Positions 48,116-56,874 of a DNA stretch of 64,000 nucleotides are shown here, piece after piece. This DNA comes from Streptomyces seoulensis (GTDB lineage: Bacteria; Actinomycetota; Actinomycetes; Streptomycetales; Streptomycetaceae). The position numbers and the translations under genes were made by a program. Within the stretch, counting starts at the first letter, position 1. The number at the start of each line of letters is the position of its first letter. Under the pieces are notes generated by a model that ran no database searches, was not told the origin of the DNA, and saw only the letters and a program-made list of their open reading frames with translations. The stretch spans positions 7,954,353-8,018,352 of the forward strand of contig CP054936.1 of assembly GCA_013364255.1 (NCBI GenBank). The letters are read 5' to 3'.

Positions 48116-49366
48116 TCAGACGGCGCCCGCCAGTCCCTCCACCGCGGCCCGCACCGGCGCCAAGCCGTCCTCCGCGCGGATCCGGACGCCCAGCGCCTCG
48201 GCCCGCTCCCGGTGGACCGGATGGCGGGTGGCCCGTACGAGGGCCGCGGCCAGCGACTCCGCGGTCAGCCGGCGCACCGGGACGGCGCACGGGGCCACCC
48301 CCAGCCGGATCAGCCGCTCGGCCCAGAAACCCTCGTCGAACTGGACCGGCAGCGGCACCGCGGGCACCCCCGCGCGCAGTCCCGCCGCCGTGGTGCCCGC
48401 CCCCGCGTGGTGCACCACGGCCGCCATGCGCGGGAACAGCGCCGAGTGCGGGACCTCGCCGATGGTGAGCATGTCGTCCCCGGCCGCCGCGAGCCCGCCC
48501 CAGCCGCGCTGCACCACCCCGCGCAGCCCGGCCCGGCGCAGCGCGCGCACGATGGTGCCGCTCAGCCGGCGCGGATCGGGCACGGTGGCGCTGCCGAGCC
48601 CCACGAAGACCGGCGGCGGCCCGGCGTCCAGGAACCGCAGCAGCTCCGCGGGGAGCGAGTCGTCACGGTCGTACGGCCACCAGTAGCCGCACACCCGCAG
48701 CCCGGGCCGCCAGTCGCCCGGCCGGGGCACCACCAGCTCGCTGAAGCCGTGGTGCACGGGCCGGCGCAGCCCCGCGCGGATGTACCAGGGCGTCGCGGCG
48801 CGGGCGGCGGGCAGCCCGAGCCGGGACCGCACGGCGGGCACCGCCGCGGAGAAGACCCGGTCGACGGCGAGGTTCACCCCGTGCCCGGCCAGCCGGTTGG
48901 CCGCCGCGCCCCAGTGTCCGCCGCCCAGCAGCGGAGGCGCGAACTCGCGGGTGGGGGAGAGGGGTTGCAGATGCGCGCCCATGCTGGGCTTGCCGAGCGC
49001 CTCGGCGATGGCGTGCCCGACCGGCCCGAGCGAGCCGGACAGCAGCAGCACGTCGTTCTTCTCGGCCGCCGCGACCAGCTCGTCGGTCATCCGGGCGAGC
49101 GCCGCCCGCGCCAGCCCGACGGCCCGCACCATCTTCCCCGCGCTGGTGGCGCTGCGGTGCAGGCCCCGGCCGCGCGAGGAGTCCAGCTCGGCCCGCGGAT
49201 CGACCGGCAGCGCGCGAAAGCCCAGGCCCGAGCCCGCGACCAGCGGCTCGAAGCACCCATGGGTGACCAGGGTGACCTCGTGGCCCGCGCGGGCCAGACC
49301 GTGCCCCAGCCCGGTGAACGGGGCGACGTCGCCCCGGGATCCCGCCGTCATGATCGCTACGCGCAC
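48116..49366 (-). CDS. GT1-family glycosyltransferase (MGT/sterol glucosyltransferase type)
   Basis: A 416-residue GT-B enzyme. The start (RVAIMTAGSRGDVAPFTGLG) and the donor-binding VVHHAGAGTTAAGLRAGVP near 322 followed by PVQFDEGFWAERL are typical of bacterial macrolide/flavonoid and sterol glycosyltransferases that use UDP- or TDP-sugars. The acceptor is unknown. GTG 49366 is taken as start; an ATG lies five codons in. No biosynthetic gene cluster surrounds it. Confidence 0.9.
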   Translation of the reverse strand: MRVAIMTAGSRGDVAPFTGLGHGLARAGHEVTLVTHGCFEPLVAGSGLGFRALPVDPRAELDSSRGRGLHRSATSAGKMVRAVGLARAALARMTDELVAAAEKNDVLLLSGSLGPVGHAIAEALGKPSMGAHLQPLSPTREFAPPLLGGGHWGAAANRLAGHGVNLAVDRVFSAAVPAVRSRLGLPAARAATPWYIRAGLRRPVHHGFSELVVPRPGDWRPGLRVCGYWWPYDRDDSLPAELLRFLDAGPPPVFVGLGSATVPDPRRLSGTIVRALRRAGLRGVVQRGWGGLAAAGDDMLTIGEVPHSALFPRMAAVVHHAGAGTTAAGLRAGVPAVPLPVQFDEGFWAERLIRLGVAPCAVPVRRLTAESLAAALVRATRHPVHRERAEALGVRIRAEDGLAPVRAAVEGLAGAV

Positions 49367-49846
49367 GTCGGCCAGTATGCGGGCGGGGCGGCCCACGGCC
49401 CGTGAACGACCCGTGGGGTGTCGGCGCCGTCACCCCGCCACGGCGCCCGTACGCCGCACCCGGCCGGGGCGACGAGTCTCCCGCGCACCGGTGCGACGTG
49501 CGCGCGGATGCCGGACACGGACAGATCGTGAGCGGCGGCGAGGTCATCGCCGCCGCCCCGGCCGTACGGCGTGGCGCGCGACCGCCCGGCCGGCCCAGCG
49601 GCGGCGCGACGGCCGCCCCCGAGGCGGAGACGTCGGGCGCCCGGGTGCACCAGACCCTGGCGAGGCTCTCCCCACCCGGCCGGAAGGTGCTGCGCCCGGC
49701 CGGCAGGGACAGGCGTACGCGGACGACGTGCCCCGGCCCCGGCCACCGGAGCCGTCCTCGGCCTGGAGACGACGTGCGCCGCCGACCGGCCCGGGCAGGA
49801 CGCCAGGGCCGGGGACGTCACGGAGGACGACGCCCGGCCGCGCCGC
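49367..49846. other. Intergenic region, no confident gene
   Basis: Long frames exist on both strands but all are Arg/Pro/Gly-rich shadows without a good ribosome binding site. A faint regulator- or sigma-like stretch (ARVHQTLARLSPPGRKVLRP, plus strand near 49640) could be a decayed gene. I see nothing I can support. Confidence 0.35.
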
Positions 49847-50695
49847 TCACCCGCCGAGCTGCCGGGCGGCGGCGTCCACGGTCTGCTCCAGCAGCGTGGC
49901 GATGGTCATCGGGCCGACCCCGCCCGGCACCGGCGTGATCAGCGAGGCCCGCAGCGCGGCGGAGTCGAAGTCCACGTCGCCGACGTTGCCCGGGTTGTAA
50001 CCGGCGTCGATCACGACCGCGCCCGGCTTGACGTCATCGCCCTTGATCAGCCGCGGCCGGCCCACGGCGGCCACCACCACATCGGCCTCGCGGACCACGG
50101 ACGCCAGGTCCCGGGTCCGCGAGTGGCAGTACGTCACCGTGGCGTCCCGGGCGAGCAGCAGCATCCCCACCGGCTTGCCGAGGATCGCGCTGCGGCCGAC
50201 CACGACGGCCCGCTTGCCGGCCAGGTCGACGTCGTAGGCGTCCAGCAGCCGCAGGATGCCGCCGGGCGTGCAGGAGACGAACCCCGGCCCGCCGAAGCTC
50301 ATCGTCGCGAAGGAGGCGAAGGTGACGCCGTCGACGTCCTTCTCGGGCGCGATGGCCTCGAACGCGGCCCGCTCGTCGACGTGTTCGCCGACCGGGTGCT
50401 GGAGCAGGATGCCGTGCACGGCCGGGTCCTGCGACAACGACCGCAGCGCGGCGACCAGTTCCCCGGTGCTGGTCTCGGCGGGCAGCTCCACGTGCCGGGA
50501 GACGATCCCGGCCGTGCGGCACCGGTTCTGCTTCATCCGCACATAGGTGACGGAGGCCGGGTCCGCGCCGACCAGCACCGTCGCCAGACAGGGCGCGGTG
50601 CCGGTGCGGCCGGTGAGTTCCGCGGCGCGCCGCGCGGTCCGCTCGACGATGCGGCGGGCGAGCGCGGTGCCGTCCATGAGGCGTGCCTGGGACAT
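49847..50695 (-). CDS. folD: FolD, methylene-THF dehydrogenase / methenyl-THF cyclohydrolase
   Basis: A 282-residue bifunctional enzyme of one-carbon metabolism making 10-formyl-THF from methylene-THF with NADP. The catalytic Tyr/Lys segment is SVTYVRMKQ, the substrate loop is PEKDVDGVT, and the cofactor domain has VVVGRSAILGKPVGMLLL; the C-terminus ends with PVPGGVGPMTIATLL. It is preceded by a ZTP riboswitch, so it is switched on when 10-formyl-THF falls and ZTP rises. It sits beside mycothiol-dependent formaldehyde oxidation genes. Confidence 0.96.
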   Translation of the reverse strand: MSQARLMDGTALARRIVERTARRAAELTGRTGTAPCLATVLVGADPASVTYVRMKQNRCRTAGIVSRHVELPAETSTGELVAALRSLSQDPAVHGILLQHPVGEHVDERAAFEAIAPEKDVDGVTFASFATMSFGGPGFVSCTPGGILRLLDAYDVDLAGKRAVVVGRSAILGKPVGMLLLARDATVTYCHSRTRDLASVVREADVVVAAVGRPRLIKGDDVKPGAVVIDAGYNPGNVGDVDFDSAALRASLITPVPGGVGPMTIATLLEQTVDAAARQLGG

Positions 50696-50702
50696 GGGTC
50701 CA

Positions 50703-50797
50703 CTCCTGGGCGTTCGACGGATCGCCCAGGCGCGCGGCTGTGACTCGACGGAGACCGCTCCCCGGTGGTACTCCACCTCAGCGCCAGTCACGGTCCC
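50703..50797 (-). promoter_or_regulatory. ZTP (pfl) riboswitch upstream of folD
   Basis: Read on the minus strand from 50797: GGGACCGTGACTGGCG, then a GGTGG/CCACC hairpin, GGGGAGC, the closing strand CGGTCTC (seven pairs with GGGACCG) and, after a spacer, the hallmark GCGCCTGGGCG. These are the conserved parts of the ZTP aptamer, and folD is a known target. The last conserved stretch CCTGGGCG (50730-50723) can instead pair with CGCCCAGG (50712-50705), whose end is part of AGGAG (50707-50703), the folD ribosome binding site. Ligand binding would free the site, so control looks translational. Confidence 0.93.
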
Positions 50798-51131
50798 GGG
50801 CCCAGCTTACGGGCCGCCCGGGGCGGCACGCCTCCGGGTTCCGCGACCGGGTGCGGCGGCCCGGGGCCCGGCGGCGGCTCACCGGAGACCGGAGCACCGT
50901 GGAGGAGGCGCTTCGTGGCGGAGGCAGGGGTCAGGAGCGGGCAGGTACGGCCGCCTCACCGCCGCCGGCCGCGCCGTACGCACCGGGGCCGGGGCCGTGC
51001 GCCGGGCAGTGCCGCGCGCAGCAGGGAGCGGAGGAGGGCGGTGCCGGCGAGGCGGCCCGCCGTCGCGATCGGGCGCGGCGCCGGCGGGGCCGGGGCGCGG
51101 GTCCGGCCCCGGCCCGCGCGGGCCGAGAAGG

Positions 51132-51158
51132 TCCAGGTCAGCCGGGAGCTGACCTGGA
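51132..51158 (-). terminator. Terminator of the 25-codon gene
   Basis: TCCAGGTCAGC and GCTGACCTGGA form a perfect 11-bp stem with a five-base loop, 18 bases after the small gene's TAG. It is also a two-way barrier between folD and the dehydrogenase gene. The rest of 50798-51131 shows no gene. Confidence 0.75.
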
Positions 51159-51176
51159 ACGTCGCGGTCCGCCGCC

Positions 51177-51254
51177 CTACGCGTCCCATGCCCCGGCCAT
51201 GATCGGCTCGATACCGTGGCGCGGTGTGCCGGTGTCGGACGCGGAGCTTGCCAT
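51177..51254 (-). CDS. 25-residue peptide gene between folD and the formaldehyde dehydrogenase
   Basis: ATG at 51254-51252 is preceded by GGAGG (51264-51260) with five bases of spacing, an ideal ribosome binding site. The frame runs 25 codons to TAG (51179-51177) with mostly G/C third bases, and a perfect hairpin follows 18 bases later. The peptide begins MASSASDTGTPRHG and ends EPIMAGAWDA; it has no Cys and no membrane segment. I know no family. It could be a functional small peptide, a RiPP-like precursor without visible partners, or the stub of a lost gene. A second start (ATG 51189, other frame) would read a long Arg/Pro-rich shadow and is rejected. Confidence 0.5.
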   Translation of the reverse strand: MASSASDTGTPRHGIEPIMAGAWDA

Positions 51255-51468
51255 GGTGTCCTCCAGCGAGGTCCGCGGCCGCGGCCCGGGCGGGCCGCGA
51301 CGGGCCTCACCTCCGAGCGTCCTCCGCCCCGCCGGGCTCGGCAAACGCGGCCGCGGACCCGGACGGGCCGGGGGAGGGGGACACCGGCCGGGTCCTCGTG
51401 CCCTCGCCGATCAGCGGCGCGTAGGGTCGGAAGGTACGGATCTCCGGTCGACGGAAGGAACCATCATC

Positions 51469-52554
51469 ATGGCGCAGGAAGTGCGCGGCGTGATCGCACC
51501 CGGGAAGAACGAGCCGGTACGGGTCGAGACGATCGTCGTGCCGGATCCCGGTCCCGGCGAGGCCGTGGTACGGGTCCAGGCCTGCGGCGTCTGCCACACC
51601 GACCTGCACTACAAGCAGGGCGGCATCAACGACGACTTCCCCTTCCTCCTCGGCCACGAGGCAGCCGGCGTCGTGGAGTCGGTCGGCGACGGCGTCACCG
51701 ACGTCGCGCCCGGCGACTTCGTGATCCTCAACTGGCGTGCCGTGTGCGGAAAGTGCCGCGCCTGTCTGCGCGGCCGCCCCTGGTACTGCTTCGACACCCA
51801 CAACGCGAAGCAGCGGATGACCCTCACCGACGGCACCGAGCTGTCCCCGGCCCTCGGGATCGGCGCCTTCGCCGAGAAGACGCTCGTGGCGGCCGGACAG
51901 TGCACCAAGGTCGACCCGGCCGTCTCCCCGGCCGTGGCCGGACTGCTCGGCTGCGGCGTGATGGCCGGCATCGGCGCGGCGATCAACACCGGCGGCGTCG
52001 GCCGCGGCGACTCGGTCGCCGTCATCGGCTGCGGCGGCGTCGGGGACGCGGCGATCGCCGGCGCGTACCTGGCCGGCGCGGCGAAGGTCATCGCCGTCGA
52101 CATCGACGACCGCAAGCTGGAGACCGCCCGCACCATGGGCGCCACCCACACCGTCAACTCCCGAAGCAGCGACCCCGTCGAGGCGATCCGCGAGCTGACC
52201 GGCGGCTTCGGCGCCGACGTCGTCATCGAGGCGGTCGGCCGCCCCGAGACGTACCGCCAGGCCTTCTACGCCCGCGACCTGGCCGGCACCGTCGTCCTGG
52301 TCGGCGTGCCGACGCCGGAGATGAAGCTCGAACTGCCGCTGCTGGACGTCTTCGGGCGCGGCGGCTCCCTGAAGTCGAGCTGGTACGGCGACTGCCTGCC
52401 CTCCCGCGACTTCCCCCTGCTCATCGACCTCCACCTCCAGGGCCGCCTGCCGCTGGACAAGTTCGTCACCGAGACCATTCAACTGGACGAGGTGGAGAAG
52501 GCGTTCGAGCGGATGCACCAGGGCGACGTGCTGCGCTCGGTGGTGGTGCTGTGA
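51469..52554 (+). CDS. mscR: S-(hydroxymethyl)mycothiol dehydrogenase
   Basis: A 361-residue zinc alcohol dehydrogenase of the class that oxidises the adduct of formaldehyde and mycothiol with NAD, giving S-formylmycothiol. Catalytic zinc ligands: CGVCHTDLH and GHEAAG; structural zinc: CGKCRACLRGRPWYC; Rossmann loop GCGGVGDAAIAGA. The stretch KQGGINDDFPFLLGHE is typical of MscR. GGAAGGA precedes the ATG. The next gene, a beta-lactamase-fold hydrolase, overlaps its stop by one base, a pairing found for this pathway across actinobacteria. Confidence 0.94.
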   Translation: MAQEVRGVIAPGKNEPVRVETIVVPDPGPGEAVVRVQACGVCHTDLHYKQGGINDDFPFLLGHEAAGVVESVGDGVTDVAPGDFVILNWRAVCGKCRACLRGRPWYCFDTHNAKQRMTLTDGTELSPALGIGAFAEKTLVAAGQCTKVDPAVSPAVAGLLGCGVMAGIGAAINTGGVGRGDSVAVIGCGGVGDAAIAGAYLAGAAKVIAVDIDDRKLETARTMGATHTVNSRSSDPVEAIRELTGGFGADVVIEAVGRPETYRQAFYARDLAGTVVLVGVPTPEMKLELPLLDVFGRGGSLKSSWYGDCLPSRDFPLLIDLHLQGRLPLDKFVTETIQLDEVEKAFERMHQGDVLRSVVVL

Positions 52555-53183
52555 TGGCCGCCCGTATCGAACGCCTCGTCACCTCCGGGCAGTTCACCCT
52601 CGACGGCGGCTCCTGGGACGTCGACAACAACGTGTGGATCGTCGGCGACGACCACGAGGCCGTCGTCATCGACGCCGCCCACGACGCCGAGGCGATCCTC
52701 CGGGCGGTGGGGGACCGGCGGCTGGCCGCGATCGTGTGCACCCACGCCCACAACGACCACGTGAACGCCGCGCCCGCCCTCGCCGACCGCACCGGCGCGA
52801 AGATCTGGCTGCACCGCGACGACCTGCCGCTGTGGCGGATGACCCACCCGGACCGGGAGCCCGACGAGCACCTCGCCGACGGCCAGGTGATCGAGGCGGC
52901 GGGCGCCGACCTGACCGTCCTGCACACCCCCGGCCACGCTCCGGGCGCCGTCTGCCTGTACGACCCCGGACTGGGCGTCGTCTTCACCGGCGACACCCTC
53001 TTCCAGGGCGGTCCCGGCGCCACCGGCCGCACCTACTCCCACTTCCCGACGATCATCGACTCGATCCGCGACCGCCTGCTGACGCTGCCGCCCGAGACGA
53101 AGGTCCTCACCGGCCACGGCGACGGCACCACCATCGGCGCCGAGGCGCCCCACCTCGACGAGTGGATCAGCCGCGGCCACTGA
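52554..53183 (+). CDS. MBL-fold metallo-hydrolase, probable S-formylmycothiol hydrolase partner
   Basis: A 209-residue glyoxalase II-like enzyme. The metal motif THAHNDHV (HxHxDH), the bridging HTPGHAPGAVC, the Asp in FTGDTLF and the final LTGHGDGTTIG are all present. Because its ATG overlaps the dehydrogenase stop (TGATG), it is made with MscR and probably hydrolyses S-formylmycothiol to formate and mycothiol. This role is inferred from context. Confidence 0.9.
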   Translation: MAARIERLVTSGQFTLDGGSWDVDNNVWIVGDDHEAVVIDAAHDAEAILRAVGDRRLAAIVCTHAHNDHVNAAPALADRTGAKIWLHRDDLPLWRMTHPDREPDEHLADGQVIEAAGADLTVLHTPGHAPGAVCLYDPGLGVVFTGDTLFQGGPGATGRTYSHFPTIIDSIRDRLLTLPPETKVLTGHGDGTTIGAEAPHLDEWISRGH

Positions 53184-53243
53184 CCCGCACCGGTGGGCCG
53201 GGGGCGCCGCCCCCGGCCCACCGCCGGGCCGCGCCGTCGTCCG

Positions 53244-53792
53244 TCACCCGCCCGCCGCGGGCGGGCGCGCGCCCGGCAGCGGCCAGCGCGCCGGATGGCC
53301 CGGCGGCAGCGTCAAGTCCTCCCGCACGGCGGCGTAGTAGCCGTCCCGCGCGGCCCGCTGCCGCGCCAACAGCCCCTGCCAGACGTCGGGTTCGCGCCGC
53401 CCCTCGCGCAGGAACCGTTCCATCTCCATCGCCACCACCACCCACGCCCGGGCCGTCTCCACGACCTGCGGGCTGCCCAGCATGAGCAGCGCCTCGCCGG
53501 AGGGGTCCCGGGCGAGCGCGGCCTCCGTCAGCAGGGGCTCGGCCTCCGCCAGGGCCAGCGGATGCGGGTGCGGGTCGTTGCCGAGATGCGAGGCGACCCG
53601 GTAGGCCAGCGTGACCGACTTCTTGAGCGTGCGCGCGTACTCGGTGTACACGGCGAGCCGGCGCTCCTCCCAACGGGCCGCCCGTTCCCGGCGGAAGCGG
53701 GCCCGGTCGCTGCGCACGACCGCCAGATAGGAACCGAGCGCGCCGATCACCACACCGATGAGCGCGGGGAGTTGCTGCACGAACGCCGACAT
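53244..53792 (-). CDS. Conserved membrane-anchored protein, unknown function
   Basis: A 182-residue protein with one N-terminal membrane helix (about 5-28, LPALIGVVIGALGSYLAVV) and a helical, Arg/Glu-rich cytoplasmic domain (RFRRERAARWEERRLAVY and EALLMLGSPQVVETARAW). This build is common in Streptomyces hypothetical proteins. No enzyme motif is visible. ATG at 53792 is chosen because the helix begins right after it. Confidence 0.7.
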   Translation of the reverse strand: MSAFVQQLPALIGVVIGALGSYLAVVRSDRARFRRERAARWEERRLAVYTEYARTLKKSVTLAYRVASHLGNDPHPHPLALAEAEPLLTEAALARDPSGEALLMLGSPQVVETARAWVVVAMEMERFLREGRREPDVWQGLLARQRAARDGYYAAVREDLTLPPGHPARWPLPGARPPAAGG

Positions 53793-53990
53793 GCGTCGCA
53801 CCGTATCCGCCCCCGCGCCCACCGGCGCACCTCGCCCGCGCCCCTCCGCACCCGCCCGCGCCCGACCCGTCCGAATGTCACCGTTTCGTCTCGACCCCGG
53901 GCCGCCCACAACCGCGGGCCGCCCCCGGCTGTCTAGGTGTCCGAGAACGAAGAGACGCGAACCCGATCGAGGGGGAAGGACAGGGCGCCC

Positions 53991-54686
53991 ATGAGGCACA
54001 TAGGCAGACGGGGAGCCGTCGTGCTCGGCGCCACCTCACTGGTGGCGCCGCTCACACTCGCGCTCGGCGCAGCGCCGGCGCAGGCGGCGAGCTGTACGGC
54101 GAGCAAGGGGCCGTACCAGAAGCAGGTCGAGAAGTTCCTCGGGCGCCCGGTGGACGGCCGGCAGTCGGCCGCCGACTGCTCGGCGATCCGGGCCTTCCAG
54201 AACAAGCACGGCATCACGCCCGCCATCGGCTACGCGGGTCCCGTGACCTGGCGCGTGATGGATCTCATGAACAAGCAGAAGGCCGTCGGGAAGAAACCGA
54301 ACAAGGACGGCAAGTGCCCGACGAACAAGGGCCGTATCGCCTGCGTCAACCTCACGCTGCAGCTCAGCTGGATCCAGGACGGCAAGAAACTCGTGTACGG
54401 GCCGGTGCCCGTGCGCACCGGCCGTGACGGCTACGAGACCCGCACCGGCCTGAAGAAGGTCTACTGGCGTGACATCGACCACGTCTCGACCCTCTACAAC
54501 GTCCGCATGCCCTACAGCCAGTTCTTCGACGGCGGGCAGGCCTTCCACTCCGTCGGCCTGAGCATGTGGAACCCGCCGGGCTCGCACGGTTGCGTCAACA
54601 TGACCACCCAGGACGCCAAGAAGTACTGGTCGCTGCTGAAGAAGGGCGACGACGTCTTCGTGTACGGCCGCAAACCGGGAACGTGA
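53991..54686 (+). CDS. Secreted L,D-transpeptidase (YkuD domain) with peptidoglycan-binding region
   Basis: A 231-residue exported enzyme. The signal peptide ends near AQAA (about 33). A peptidoglycan-binding-like repeat (about 35-90, FLGRPVDGRQSAADCSAIRAF) precedes a YkuD catalytic domain with HSVGLSMWNPPGSHGCVNM, where Cys 201 is the nucleophile. It forms 3-3 cross-links in the cell wall or attaches proteins to it. The ATG at 53991 is preferred because it begins a normal signal peptide and has AAGGA upstream; GTG 53937 is an alternative. Confidence 0.88.
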   Translation: MRHIGRRGAVVLGATSLVAPLTLALGAAPAQAASCTASKGPYQKQVEKFLGRPVDGRQSAADCSAIRAFQNKHGITPAIGYAGPVTWRVMDLMNKQKAVGKKPNKDGKCPTNKGRIACVNLTLQLSWIQDGKKLVYGPVPVRTGRDGYETRTGLKKVYWRDIDHVSTLYNVRMPYSQFFDGGQAFHSVGLSMWNPPGSHGCVNMTTQDAKKYWSLLKKGDDVFVYGRKPGT

Positions 54687-54801
54687 GCCGGGGCCGGGCG
54701 GGTTGAGCCGGAACGACGTGATGAGCGACACGGTCCGAAATGTCCGTATCGGTCATACTTACTCACAGCGCCTTCACGTCGTCCGGCATATGCTTCACAG
54801 C

Positions 54802-54975
54802 ATGTCCACCAGTGTTGAAACCGTCTCCGAGCGATCGGCCGCGGAGGTCAACGAGGAGATCCGTGCGCTGTGGCGCCGGTCGGGCGGGACACTGACCACC
54901 GAGCAGCGCGAGGTGTACCAGCGCCTCGTCCTGGAGTGGGCTCAGGCCGCTCCGCAGTCGGACCACGCGGCCTGA
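54802..54975 (+). CDS. Small acidic conserved protein, unknown function
   Basis: A 57-residue helical protein (STSVETVSERSAAEVNEEIR ... LVLEWAQAAPQSDHAA). The region before the ATG is AT-rich, and TATGCT at 54789-54794 fits a -10 with the ATG itself as the predicted start, so the mRNA may be leaderless. Common small Streptomyces protein type; no function known. Confidence 0.65.
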   Translation: MSTSVETVSERSAAEVNEEIRALWRRSGGTLTTEQREVYQRLVLEWAQAAPQSDHAA

Positions 54976-55011
54976 CCGCCTCCCGGCCTCCGGCCGTCGG
55001 ACCTCCCACGG

Positions 55012-55037
55012 GGGCGCCCCTTTGCGAACGGGCGCCC
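55012..55037 (+). terminator. Terminator after the 57-residue gene
   Basis: GGGCGCCC repeated as two complementary arms with a ten-base loop, followed by TTCTC, 36 bases after the stop codon. Confidence 0.5.
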
Positions 55038-55173
55038 TTCTCACACCGACCTCCGCCGCCTCGTACGGCATCGTCGACCTCACCGGCGGGACCCCGTCCC
55101 GCCGGGCCGGCCCCGCGTCGGCCGTCACCTTCCTCACACCACCCCGGCCGACCGGCCGGCCGCCGCGCCCCGG

Positions 55174-56668
55174 TCAGCTCCAGGTGGCGGAGTAACGGCG
55201 CCGGTAGGCCGCGCGGTCCCGCTCCGTGCGCAGCCACCGGGTCGCCGCCAGCGCGACCAGACCGCCCGCCAGCACCAGCAGACCCGGGCCGACGGCACGC
55301 GGGTCGGTCAGCCGGGCCGCAGGCGTGCTCCCGGCCGTGCCGCCGCCCGGCACCCGCGCCGGCGAACCGGGGGAGGCCGCACCCGCCGCACCCGCCGTGC
55401 CGCCGCCCGCCGCCGACCCGACACCGGACCCGCCGGACGAACCGGACGCACCGGACCCACCGCCGGACGCCCCACCGGCCGACGCCGCCCCGCTGCCGCC
55501 TCCGTCGCCGCCCCCGCTCGTGTCCCTGGCCGGAGCCGACACGATCAGCCGCACACCCAGCGCGGTCAGCGCCTTCGGCACCGGCTGGAAGAACGTCGTA
55601 CCGCCCGTCGCGCAGTCGCCGCTGCCGCCCGACGTCACCCCGAGGGCGATGCCCTCCGAGAACAGCGGGCCGCCGCTGTCGCCCGGCTCGGCGCACACCG
55701 TGGTCCGGATCAGACCGCTCACCGTGCCCTCGGGATAGTTCACGGTCGCGTCGAGACCGGTCACCTCCCCGTCGTGCAGCCCGCTGGTGCTGCCGCTGCG
55801 GAACACCCGCTGCCCCACCGCCGCGTCCCCCGCCCCCGTGATCCGCACGCCGTTGCCGCCGCCGATCGCCACCACGTCCGCGCCCTGCCCGGCCCGGCCG
55901 GCGGCGTACCTCACCAGCGAGAAGTCGCTGCCGGGGAAGGACGCGGCGACCGTGTCGCCCAACCGCCGGTCGCCCGCGTCGGACGCGAACCAGGCCGAGC
56001 CCTTCGGCCCGCAGTGCCCGGCGGTGAGGATGAAGTCGTCGCGCCCGTCGGTCACGTTGAAACCGGCCGAGCAGCGCCCGCCCGCCGACAGGATCGGCTG
56101 CGCCCCGTTGAGCCGCGTGGTGAACCTGCCCGGCGCGCGCTCCACGCGCAAAGGAGCCGATGCCGCTCGCGACCCGGCCCAGCCGGTCCCGGTCGGCGGC
56201 GGAGACGGAGCTGTCGGCCTCCACCGTCACCCGGTTCGTCCGGTAGTCGACCGCCCACGCCGTGCCGGGCACCCGCGGCGCGGCGCGCAGGGCCGCCCCG
56301 GCCGACCTCAGCTCGTCCGTGCTGTGCCGCACGAGCCTCGCCCCGGCGCCCGCCCGCCGCACCTCGGCCGCCGCCTCCGCGTCGGTCACGGCGACGACCG
56401 TACGCCCGTCGGAGCCGACCCAGCTGCCCGCCGTACGGGCCGTGCCCAGCCGTGCCACCAGTGCGGACCCCGGCGTGGAACCCGGCGCGGCGGCCGGTCC
56501 AGCGGTCGGTCCGGCCGCCGAGCGGACGACGTCGCGCGGTGGCTCCCGCGTCCCGGACGGCTCACCGGCCAGCGCCGCATGGGCGACCATCGCCGGGCCC
56601 AGGACGAGCCCCGCGACGGCCGTCAGCCGCGCCACCCTCCGGACGACCCGCCGTCGTGCGTGCCTCAT
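55174..56668 (-). pseudogene. S1 serine protease with C-terminal anchor, split by a one-base frameshift
   Basis: From ATG 56668 the frame encodes a signal peptide (RRVARLTAVAGLVLGPAMVA) and an alpha-lytic-type propeptide (TAWAVDYRTNRVTVEADSS, DRLGRVASGIGS). At the TTT of 56152-56150 the frame breaks. Removing one T joins it to the mature protease, which reads VERAPGRFTTRLNGAQ, then His in TAGHC, Asp in PGSDFSLVRY and Ser in GDSGGPLF. After a Gly/Ser-rich linker a hydrophobic helix (VGPGLLVLAGGLVALAATRW) and basic tail anchor it. All catalytic residues remain, so this is a recent mutation, a sequencing error or less likely a programmed shift. Confidence 0.8.
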
Positions 56669-56874
56669 ACCTGGCTCCCGAAAAAATACCCGGCTCCCGG
56701 ACCCCGGACCTCGAACACCGGCCCCGCCGATCCATACGCGCCGTACCGCCCCCGCGTTCAGCCCGCCGGAGGCCCGCCGGTGGTCCGCCGGTGGTCCGCC
56801 GGTGGTCCGGCGCACACCGGCCGGGTCGTGCGCGCTCCCCCGGAACCGCGCGCCCGGCGGCCTATCTTGGGCCC

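Noticed and set aside
49402..49938. 178-codon plus-strand frame between glycosyltransferase and folD
   Set aside because: No recognisable domain or ribosome binding site; composition is that of a shadow frame, and it overlaps the folD 3' end.
50956..51189. 77-codon minus-strand frame overlapping the 25-codon gene
   Set aside because: Arg/Pro/Ala-rich, weak ribosome binding site, and it runs through the terminator hairpin; the 25-codon frame has the better start signal.
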